Both the position numbers and the translations under genes were made by a program. Shown one piece after another: positions 25,925 through 33,634 of a stretch of 64,000 nt of DNA (the stretch's first letter is position 1; each line of letters opens with the position of its first letter). The notes under the pieces were generated by a model. That model was not told where the DNA came from. It did no database searches and saw only the letters and a list, made by a program, of their open reading frames with translations. This DNA comes from CAIMWS01 sp964409245. Its GTDB lineage: Bacteria > Verrucomicrobiota > Verrucomicrobiia > Limisphaerales > UBA1319. The stretch covers positions 62,001-126,000 of the forward strand of contig CAYPCQ010000003.1 in NCBI GenBank assembly GCA_964409245.1, given 5' to 3'.

Positions 25925-28900
25925 TTACGGTAGTGCATTGAGCAAGACTTCACGCAACCGGGCAAACTGCAAATCCAACTCCCCCAGGGTGGCCTGCACC
26001 GACTGCAGGCTGCCGGCTCGGGCGGCTTGCTCCATCGCCGAGGCGATGGAGCAGAACGCCTCACCGCTGATCGCGGCGGCCGCACCCTTGATTTTGTGGG
26101 CTTGCTTTTCGGCGCCCCGGGCATCCTCCGCGGCCAGGAAGCTTTTCAGCTGTGCGATTTGATTGGGCAGATCCCCCAGGAACGCTTCAATCAACTCCCG
26201 GAAAAAATCCGGGTCGTCAAATACCCGCTCCATCAGGGCGGCCCGGTTGAAGACCGGGAGTGCCTCGGCACAAGGGGAGTCAGGGCCATGTGTTTTCACC
26301 TCGGTGTCCGGTGGTGGCGGAGGGGCATCGGCGCCGGGCTTGAGCCACTTTTCCAGGGCCAGGACCAGGGCTGGCACTGAGATCGGTTTGGTGACATGGC
26401 CGTCCATGCCGGCTTGGAGGCTGCGTTCCCGGTCGCCCTGCATGGCATGGGCAGTCATGGCAATAATGGGCACTTGGTGGTCAAGCACCCGGGATCGCGG
26501 ATCGCGGATCAAGCGCGTGGCCTCAAAGCCATCCATCTCCGGCATTTGCACATCCATTAACACCAGGTCATAAGGAACAATTTCGAGGGCTTTGACCGCC
26601 TCGGCGCCGTTGGCGGCCACCTCGGCTCTGAGCCCCAGTTTTTTGAGGATGCCCATGGCCACCTGCTGGTTTGTGATATTATCCTCGGCGATCAAGACGC
26701 GGGCCTGGCGGTTCAGCCGGCGGGCAAAGTCGGGCGTGTAATCCGCTGGGGATACCGGGGCTTTTTTGCCGCTGACAGCCGCTTCCAAAACCATGCGCAG
26801 TTCCGAACGCCGCACCGGTTTGCTCAAGGTGGCCACAAAGCCGATTTCTGACCGCTCCTGATCGCCACCAATCTGGCCCAGGGAAGTCAACATCACCAGT
26901 TGGGTGTTCCGCAGGCAGGCATCAGTTTTAATGGCGCGGCCGAGGGTGTTCCCATCCATGCCGGGCATCTGCATATCCAGGATGGCGATCGCAAAAGGAT
27001 CCTGCGCCGCTTGCGCTTGAGCCAGGGCCAGCAGGGCGGAAGGGCCATCGGCGGCCTCGGCGGGCCGCAGGCCCCAGGATTTCAGCAAAACGACGAGGAT
27101 CTCCCGATTGACCGGGCGGTCATCGACAATCAGGACACGCACCTCACGCAAGCCTGCAAGGGAGTCTGACCGCTCGCGGGCGGGGGCTTTGGCCAGGCGC
27201 ACGGTGAACCAGAATTCCGAACCTTTGCCCACCTCGCTATGGACGCCAATCTCACCCCCCATCATCTCCACCAGTTGCTTGGAAATCGCCAGGCCCAATC
27301 CTGTGCCCCCGAAATGGCGCGTGGTTGAGGCATCGACCTGGGAGAATTTGGCAAAGAGACGGCCCAGCTTGTCCGAGGGGATGCCGATCCCGGTATCGGT
27401 TACCCCAAAACGAAGCTGGGCCGCTTCCGGGGTTTCCGAAACCAAGCCCGCCCGGATGACGACCTCGCCCTGGGCGGTAAACTTGATCGCGTTGCCGGCG
27501 AGATTGATGAGGATCTGCCGCAAGCGACCCGGATCGCCCCGGAGGTCCGAAGGGATCTCCGGCGCCGCCACACAGCCCAAGACCAGGCCTTTCTCGTGCG
27601 CCCGCAGGGCCATCAGGCCGGCAAAGTCGTCGAGCAGGTCATGGAGGTCGAAATCCAGCACTTCGAGTTCGAGTTTGCGGGCCTCAATCTTGGAGAAATC
27701 GAGGATATCGTTCAGCAGGGCGAGGAGTGTCTCGCCGCTGGCGCGGGCGGTCTGCGCATAACGGAATTGGTTCGCGGTCAGGCCGGTATCCAGCAAAAGT
27801 CCGATCATGCCCAGCACACCATTCATGGGAGTACGGATTTCGTGGCTCATGTTGGCCAGGAACTCGCTTTTGGCGGCGCTGGCCATCTCCGCCTGAACCG
27901 CCATTTCGTTGGCTTGAGCGGTAGCTGCTTCCAGGTGGCGGTTGGTCTCCAGCAGTTCCGCTTCGGCCCGCTTGCGATCCGTGATGTCGCGCACCACGGC
28001 CTGGATCACCGGCCGTTCATCCAGTTGCATGGCGGTGAGCAACACTTCGGCGGGGAATGGCGAGCCATTGTCAGCGCGCTGATGCACCCACTCGAAACGC
28101 TGGCTGCCCATAGCCAGCGCGTCAGCAATCCGCTTTTGCGCCAGCGCCAATGAATCGGCGCCGCACGGCTGCTGCGGCGGGGAAAGGTCGGCGGGATGCT
28201 TCGAGCAGAACTCCTCCCGGCTCGGGCAGCCCATCACGCGGAGAGTAGCCTGGTTGCAGTCGATGAATCCTTTTTCGTCCAGCAGCATGACCGCGTCGCC
28301 CGTCGAATCGTAGAGGGTGCGGAACTTGGTTTCCGAACGGCGCAAAGCTTCCGCGCGCCGCTTGCTCTCAGTAATGTCAAAGACAATGGCATGGATCACG
28401 ATCCGCCCCCGCAATTGAATACGGCTTGAGGATTCATCCACATCACGCACCGAGCCATCGGCCAGGCGGTGTTGGAACTCGAACCGCTGGCCCCGATCCT
28501 GCGGAACCGAAGCCATGGCCCGCAGAACTTCCATGGCGGGCAGGGTATTGATGTCGGTGATCCGCATGGCCAGCAAGCGCTCCCGCGCATAGCCGTAGAA
28601 AACCAGTGCGGCGGCATTGGCATCCAAGATCGCGCCCTCGGTGGGATCGATCAACAGCATGACCGCGGAATTGTTGGCAAATTGATTGCGATAGGATTCC
28701 TCGCTTTCCCGCAGCGCCGTCTCGGCCTGCTTCTGGGCAGTGATGTCACGCAGAATCCCCACCACATGCCAGCCACCATGGAGTTGGATGGCGGAAAGGG
28801 AGAACTGGACCGAGATTTCCTGGCCGTCTTTCCGCCGGGCCTCCAGATCGAGCGTTTTACCAATGGCGGCGCCTTGACCCGTCTGTTGGAAGGCCGGGAA

Positions 28901-31231
28901 GGCGGCCCGATGCGCCGCATGATAACGCGCGGGCACGATGAAAGAATGCAGATTCTGGCCCAAAGCTTCAGCGCTCGCGTAGCCGAAAAGGCGCTCGGCG
29001 GCGGGATTCCAAAAGGAGATCCGGCCTTCCGGATTCATCATCACGATGGCATCCCGGGCGGAATCCGTGATGATGTGGAGGCGCGACTCGCTGGCTTGAA
29101 GCGCGGTGGTACGTTCCAAGACCAACCGCTCCAGTTCCTCGCGCCGGCGGCGGAGCACACTGATCAGCGTCGCGAGCGCGGCGGTAAGCAAAAGGCCCGT
29201 CAGCGCGGCCAGCCAACCCTCCCGGATTGGATGCATGCGCCCGAACTCAGGGCCCGCATGGGCACGCAATCCAAAGACTTTGCCGAAAGCCAAGATAGGG
29301 CGCAGCGTGCTGAGCCCTGAAGCTGGAGGACTGGCGGACTTCCAGGTGGTGGCAAGCGGTTCGGCCGCCGCGCCGTTGCGCAGGAGAGAAAGTTCCAGGC
29401 GCACGGCGTTGTCCGGCGCTTCGCTCCGCAGCAGGTTTTCAAGCCGCAACTCAGCCACGGCAAAGCCGCGCAGGCGTTTGGATTCCTTATCGTCGAAGAC
29501 GGGCCGGCAGATCAGCATTCCCTTCTGGCTGCCCGCATCCTGCACCAGGGTGATGGGCTCGGTGGCAGTGGCGAGTCCGGTGCGGGCTGCCGTTTCGAGG
29601 GCGGCTCGCCGCCGGGGTTCCGAACCAAGGTCGTAGCCCAGGGCGCGCTCGTTGCCCGTGAGGGGCGCCACGAAGAAGACAGGATAACATACCGCACGCC
29701 CGGCAGCTGGCGTCCGCGTCCCTGGAGTGTCTTGCTGCCAGATTTCAAAGCCTTGCCAGCCCGCCGCGCGGGCCTCCGCTTCAAAACGGGACTTCTCTGC
29801 CATCGGCACCGCCGGAATCCACTCCCATGCCTGGATCAGGGGGTTCCTGGTGAGAAAGGCGGAAAACTTCTGAAACTCCTCCGAGGACACCATGGCGTTG
29901 TGTTGGAAAAAGCAGGCCAAGCTCTCGATGCCGGTAGCGCGCAGGTCGCTCATTCTTTCCGCGACCGTTTCGGACCGGCCCGCCGCCATTTGCCCAAAAG
30001 CCTCGTTGAGCTGATGAGTTTCACGTTCGCGGATCATCAAAGTGGCGAACAAGGTCAGGACCAGTCCGACGGCGGCAGCCAGGGCCGGTTCGAGCCGGGG
30101 AAGGCCGCGTGGCAGCAGTTTGGCGGCCCGGGATTTCCGGCCCAAAAGCACTTGGCCGGCCAATAGGGTCGCAGACAATGCCAGCGTGAGCAGTATCGAG
30201 GGCAGCGCGGCGCGGGCCAGCCACCGGTTCCAGGAATGGGCATCGATGTCCATGCCCAACACGGCGAGTATGGCTCCGGTTCCCCGATACGCCCCGGCGC
30301 AGACGATGAGGTCGCCGGATCGCTCGACGCAGGTGGTTTTGGGCTCGATAGCGTGGCTGGCGGGATTTTCGTATTCGTAATCCACCCAGCCACTGCCTTT
30401 GGATTGGGCGATTTCCTGGATCTCCCGGCGGAAAAACTTTCCCCCGGCCCAATCTTTCTGTCCGATTTGGTTTTGGCCGATCAATTCCGGTTTTGCTGGA
30501 TGGGCCAGCAGGGTCATGTGCCGGTCGTAAGCGAACGCGTAGAGATCCCCTTTGCGGAATTCCCCCTGCGGATTGCTGAGTTCCTTCAGGAACCGCTCCT
30601 GGCCGTGCTTTTGGTTGAACTCCACGGCAGACCGCACCATCTTCCGGGCATCGTCTGGTGTGGCCAGACCAGACCGGACGGTCTGCGGGTCGTGGATTGG
30701 GATCAGCGCCGAAATCCATTTTCCCCAGCGGTCGGTGTCGGGCCCTTCAGTCTCCGCCGTGCGGGTGGTGAATGCCCGGTAGCATCCCTCAGGGGCCTCT
30801 TCGTAAACCTGACCCGGGGGTGAATAGTCCTTTGAACTGGCGGGCTCGCTGTCCACGAAAAAGAAAATTGATCCAGCAGGCTTCGCCGAGCGGGTCTGCG
30901 CGGCCGGGGCTGGCTGGCTGGTTTTGCGGCCCATGAGATAGATGAACCGGCACTGCGGATTGGCGGTACGAACAGCTGCGAGCTGGTCCTTGATCCGCAG
31001 ATATTCCGGATTGGCCAGGTCCGCCTCCGTGCCTGAAAGCGTCCGGATCCGGGCGGGGTCCAGAGCCTGGGCCACCAAAGAAGCCTGTTGCAGCAGACGG
31101 GTGCGTAAATCGCGATCGGCCCGGGTCACGCTCCACCAGCCGCTGATTAACCCAACAGCAAAAATCGTCGTGAGCAGTCCAGCCTGGATCGCCATCTGCC
31201 TGCGGGGCAAAGCATCTGTTTCAGGTTCCAA
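25925..31231 (-). CDS. Giant hybrid sensor kinase with two extracytoplasmic sensors, three PAS domains, two receivers and HPt
   Basis: About 1768 residues. In order: helix 1 (~15-35), a periplasmic Cache-like region (to ~335), helices ~340-400, a CHASE domain (around residue 467, AWEWIPAVPMAEKSRFEAEA), a helix (~680-700) and PAS domains starting near 725, 850 and 980. Then come HisKA with the acceptor His near 1129 (NMSHEIRTPMNG), HATPase (DTGIGIPSDK, GGTGLGLAIS), receivers with acceptor Asp near 1419 (LDMQMPGMDG) and 1557 (MDVQMPEMDG), and an HPt domain with the acceptor His near 1709 (AHKIKGAAAA). This is a self-contained phosphorelay. The start is uncertain: TTG 31231, or ATG 31195, which lies downstream of a TATAAT hexamer at 31236-31241. 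The gap to the response regulator is 133 bases, same strand. Confidence 0.88.
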   Translation of the reverse strand: MEPETDALPRRQMAIQAGLLTTIFAVGLISGWWSVTRADRDLRTRLLQQASLVAQALDPARIRTLSGTEADLANPEYLRIKDQLAAVRTANPQCRFIYLMGRKTSQPAPAAQTRSAKPAGSIFFFVDSEPASSKDYSPPGQVYEEAPEGCYRAFTTRTAETEGPDTDRWGKWISALIPIHDPQTVRSGLATPDDARKMVRSAVEFNQKHGQERFLKELSNPQGEFRKGDLYAFAYDRHMTLLAHPAKPELIGQNQIGQKDWAGGKFFRREIQEIAQSKGSGWVDYEYENPASHAIEPKTTCVERSGDLIVCAGAYRGTGAILAVLGMDIDAHSWNRWLARAALPSILLTLALSATLLAGQVLLGRKSRAAKLLPRGLPRLEPALAAAVGLVLTLFATLMIRERETHQLNEAFGQMAAGRSETVAERMSDLRATGIESLACFFQHNAMVSSEEFQKFSAFLTRNPLIQAWEWIPAVPMAEKSRFEAEARAAGWQGFEIWQQDTPGTRTPAAGRAVCYPVFFVAPLTGNERALGYDLGSEPRRRAALETAARTGLATATEPITLVQDAGSQKGMLICRPVFDDKESKRLRGFAVAELRLENLLRSEAPDNAVRLELSLLRNGAAAEPLATTWKSASPPASGLSTLRPILAFGKVFGLRAHAGPEFGRMHPIREGWLAALTGLLLTAALATLISVLRRRREELERLVLERTTALQASESRLHIITDSARDAIVMMNPEGRISFWNPAAERLFGYASAEALGQNLHSFIVPARYHAAHRAAFPAFQQTGQGAAIGKTLDLEARRKDGQEISVQFSLSAIQLHGGWHVVGILRDITAQKQAETALRESEESYRNQFANNSAVMLLIDPTEGAILDANAAALVFYGYARERLLAMRITDINTLPAMEVLRAMASVPQDRGQRFEFQHRLADGSVRDVDESSSRIQLRGRIVIHAIVFDITESKRRAEALRRSETKFRTLYDSTGDAVMLLDEKGFIDCNQATLRVMGCPSREEFCSKHPADLSPPQQPCGADSLALAQKRIADALAMGSQRFEWVHQRADNGSPFPAEVLLTAMQLDERPVIQAVVRDITDRKRAEAELLETNRHLEAATAQANEMAVQAEMASAAKSEFLANMSHEIRTPMNGVLGMIGLLLDTGLTANQFRYAQTARASGETLLALLNDILDFSKIEARKLELEVLDFDLHDLLDDFAGLMALRAHEKGLVLGCVAAPEIPSDLRGDPGRLRQILINLAGNAIKFTAQGEVVIRAGLVSETPEAAQLRFGVTDTGIGIPSDKLGRLFAKFSQVDASTTRHFGGTGLGLAISKQLVEMMGGEIGVHSEVGKGSEFWFTVRLAKAPARERSDSLAGLREVRVLIVDDRPVNREILVVLLKSWGLRPAEAADGPSALLALAQAQAAQDPFAIAILDMQMPGMDGNTLGRAIKTDACLRNTQLVMLTSLGQIGGDQERSEIGFVATLSKPVRRSELRMVLEAAVSGKKAPVSPADYTPDFARRLNRQARVLIAEDNITNQQVAMGILKKLGLRAEVAANGAEAVKALEIVPYDLVLMDVQMPEMDGFEATRLIRDPRSRVLDHQVPIIAMTAHAMQGDRERSLQAGMDGHVTKPISVPALVLALEKWLKPGADAPPPPPDTEVKTHGPDSPCAEALPVFNRAALMERVFDDPDFFRELIEAFLGDLPNQIAQLKSFLAAEDARGAEKQAHKIKGAAAAISGEAFCSIASAMEQAARAGSLQSVQATLGELDLQFARLREVLLNALP

Positions 31232-31319
31232 ATGAATTATAGCTTTTAATTCCAGTTATAATTTCCGCTGCATCGTTGTGCCTGAAGCTGTATAATAACT
31301 CAACTACTACCCCAGGCAA

Positions 31320-31352
31320 GCCATAACGCAGCCATAACGCGAGCCATAGCGC
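31320..31352. repeat. Short tandem repeat, three GCCATA[A/G]CGC units
   Basis: Three near-copies of GCCATAACGC (31320, 31331 and, as GCCATAGCGC, 31343) stand in the 319-base gap between gatA and the giant kinase. The rest of the gap (31232-31550) is AT-rich near the kinase start, with TATAAT- and TATAAC-like hexamers on the minus strand. It has no convincing ORF. The repeat may be an operator array or simple slippage. Confidence 0.4.
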
Positions 31353-31550
31353 GAAGCGGGGAGGTTTTTTTGCGTTGCCGGATAGCATGTTTCCACGCGG
31401 GAACATCCGGGGGCGGAATGCCAGCGGCGATGCGCCGACCCGGAATTCAGATGGAAATCGAAGTGGCACCCAGCCGCATCCGGGATGCGAAATCGATGTT
31501 CAAGGATTGAACACGGTGGTCCAAGATCCTTTCCAACGGCCTGGACCAAT

Positions 31551-33014
31551 TCAGCCGGCCAGCGGCGGTTTCTCGCGATGCCAGGGGGTGGATTGTTCGT
31601 AAGCGTGGGCGATTTTCAAAAGGGTGGCCTCCCCGAAATGCCGGCCGAGTAACTGGATGCCAATGGGCAGTCTGGGATTGGAAGTGAAGCCGCACGGCAG
31701 GCTCAACCCGCAAATTCCGGCGAGATTGCAGGAAAGGGTGAAAATATCGCAGAGATACATCTGGAGCGGATCATCGATTTTTTCGCCAGCTTTGAAGGCG
31801 GCCGTGGGGGCGGTGGGGGTGATCAAGGCATCCACCTTTTCAAAAGCCTGGAGGAAATCCTGGCGGATGAGGGTGCGGACCTTTTGCGCCCGCAAGTAAT
31901 AGGCGTCATAATAGCCGCTGCTCAACACGTAGGTGCCCAGGATGATCCGGCGCTTGACCTCCGGGCCAAAGCCGGCCCCCCTCGTTTTGCCATACATTTC
32001 GATCGGGTCGGCGCCCGGCACGCGGGCGCAGTAGCGCACGCCATCGAATCGGGCCAGGTTGGCGCTGGCTTCAGCGGTGGCAATGATATAATAGGTGGCG
32101 ACTGCATAGTCAGTATGAGGCAGCGAGATCTCCACGATTTCCGCGCCCAACTGCTCCAATTGCCTTACCGCTGCCATGGTTGCCTGGCTTACCTCGGGAT
32201 CCAGGCCGCCCACGAGGTATTCCTTGGGCAGCCCCAGTTTGAGGCCCTTGATGCCTCCCTCCAGCAATTGGTGATAATCCGGGACCGCCTCGGGCACGCT
32301 GGTGGAATCGTGCTCATCCCACCCGCTGATGGCCTGGAGCATCCGGGCGGAATCAGCCACGGATTTGGTCATGGGACCAATCTGGTCGAGTGACGAGGCG
32401 TAGGCGACCAGCCCATAACGGGAAACGCGTCCATAAGTGGGCTTGAGACCCACGCAACCGCAGAACGAGGCTGGCTGGCGGACTGAGCCGCCGGTATCGG
32501 AACCGAGCGCGGCGATGCATTCATCGGCGGCCACGGCGGCGGCGGTGCCGCCGGAAGATCCCCCAGGCACGCGGGACAGGTCCCAAGGGTTGCGGGTGGG
32601 GCCGAAGGCGGAATTCTCGGTCGAGCTGCCCATGGCAAACTCATCCATATTCAACCGCCCGAAAATGACCGCGCCTGCCTCTTTCAGCTTGCGGATCACG
32701 GTGGCATCGTAAGGCGAGATGAAATTGCCGAGGATTTTGGAACCGCAGTTGAGCGGCTGGTTGCGGACGGCGATTACATCCTTGATAGCCACCGGGATGC
32801 CGAGGAGTGGGCGGGGGGCGGACTGGGAAGCGAATTCCCGGTCTGCGGCCTCGGCTTGGGCCAGGGCATCCTCGGCCATGAGCGAGAGAAAGGCATGAAG
32901 CTGGGTATCGATCCGCTGGATGCGGTCCAGGCAAGCCTGGGTGGCTTCACGGGAGGAAACTTCCCGTTTGGCGAGGCGGTGGGAAAGCTCGGAGATGGTA
33001 AGTTGGTTTAACAT
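31551..33014 (-). CDS. gatA: Glu-tRNA(Gln)/Asp-tRNA(Asn) amidotransferase subunit A
   Basis: At 487 residues it has the normal GatA length and an amidase-signature fold. The Ser-cisSer-Lys triad is visible: Lys78 (PVAIKDVIAV), Ser153 (GGSSGGTAAAVAA) and Ser177 (GSDTGGSVRQ). GatA hydrolyses glutamine to supply ammonia for converting mischarged Glu-tRNA(Gln) or Asp-tRNA(Asn) into the amide form, together with GatB (kinase/transferase) and GatC. It follows gatC by 11 bases in one operon. gatB is not in the window and must be elsewhere. Confidence 0.95.
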   Translation of the reverse strand: MLNQLTISELSHRLAKREVSSREATQACLDRIQRIDTQLHAFLSLMAEDALAQAEAADREFASQSAPRPLLGIPVAIKDVIAVRNQPLNCGSKILGNFISPYDATVIRKLKEAGAVIFGRLNMDEFAMGSSTENSAFGPTRNPWDLSRVPGGSSGGTAAAVAADECIAALGSDTGGSVRQPASFCGCVGLKPTYGRVSRYGLVAYASSLDQIGPMTKSVADSARMLQAISGWDEHDSTSVPEAVPDYHQLLEGGIKGLKLGLPKEYLVGGLDPEVSQATMAAVRQLEQLGAEIVEISLPHTDYAVATYYIIATAEASANLARFDGVRYCARVPGADPIEMYGKTRGAGFGPEVKRRIILGTYVLSSGYYDAYYLRAQKVRTLIRQDFLQAFEKVDALITPTAPTAAFKAGEKIDDPLQMYLCDIFTLSCNLAGICGLSLPCGFTSNPRLPIGIQLLGRHFGEATLLKIAHAYEQSTPWHREKPPLAG

Positions 33015-33025
33015 GGGGCTAAGGA

Positions 33026-33313
33026 TTACTCAACGATTTTGGGGACCATGAACAAACCATTGGTTTGGGCTGGGGCATTGCGCAAGGCATCCGATTGGGA
33101 AAGGGAGGAAGTCACCTGGTCCGGCCGCATCACATTCACCCGGGGCATGGCGTGGGCGGTGGGTTCAATACGGCTCACATCCAATTGGTCCAGTTTGTGG
33201 AAATAATGCAAAATCTGGCCCAATTGGGGCTTTAGTTTCTCTTCCTCGGCGGGCGTCAATTGGAGGCGCGCCAGGTTAGCAACATATTTGATATCAATTT
33301 CATCCGCAGCCAT
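33026..33313 (-). CDS. gatC: Aspartyl/glutamyl-tRNA amidotransferase subunit C
   Basis: At 95 residues it has the normal length. The N-terminal KYVANLARLQLTPAEEEKL is the characteristic GatC helix, followed by the conserved LGQILHYFHKLDQLDVSRIE and PTAHAMPRVN blocks. It stabilises the GatAB complex during Glu-/Asp-tRNA amidation. The gene heads the gatCA operon. Its ATG at 33313 has no Shine-Dalgarno sequence; instead a -10 box ends six bases upstream, which suggests a leaderless transcript. Confidence 0.93.
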   Translation of the reverse strand: MAADEIDIKYVANLARLQLTPAEEEKLKPQLGQILHYFHKLDQLDVSRIEPTAHAMPRVNVMRPDQVTSSLSQSDALRNAPAQTNGLFMVPKIVE

Positions 33314-33319
33314 GCGGAG

Positions 33320-33347
33320 ATATTAAGTAGCGGTGTAAAAACGTCAA
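33320..33347 (-). promoter_or_regulatory. Sigma70-like promoter of gatCA, placed for a leaderless mRNA
   Basis: On the minus strand TTGACG (33347-33342), a 16-base spacer and TAATAT (33325-33320) precede ATG 33313 by exactly six bases. The expected +1 coincides with the start codon. Confidence 0.5.
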
Positions 33348-33634
33348 AGGGCAATTTCTGGCCCGGCGCATCGCGCACCGCTGGCGGGGGCGGGTTTGGG
33401 ATCATAATCCTTTCTTCCCAGGGGCTTTGGCTTTACAGGTGGGAATCCCCGCCGATGGCGGCGGCTTCCCAGCAGTCTCTTGATGAGGAATAAACGCACT
33501 GCGCCGATCTCAAACCGGCCGGCGCAGCCGGGTATCGTGGGTCGGTGTTTGAACGGCTTTTTGCCGCTGGACAAGCCGCGGGGCAATCGGAAGAATAGCT
33601 GCGCTTAATAGAATCCAGTTTTGAATCAGGTAAT
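33348..33634. other. Intergenic region between divergent gatC and GH2 genes
   Basis: Apart from the gatC promoter on its left edge and an AGG ribosome-binding sequence before the GH2 ATG, I see no gene, strong hairpin or repeat here. The short ORFs present have no recognisable features. Confidence 0.4.
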
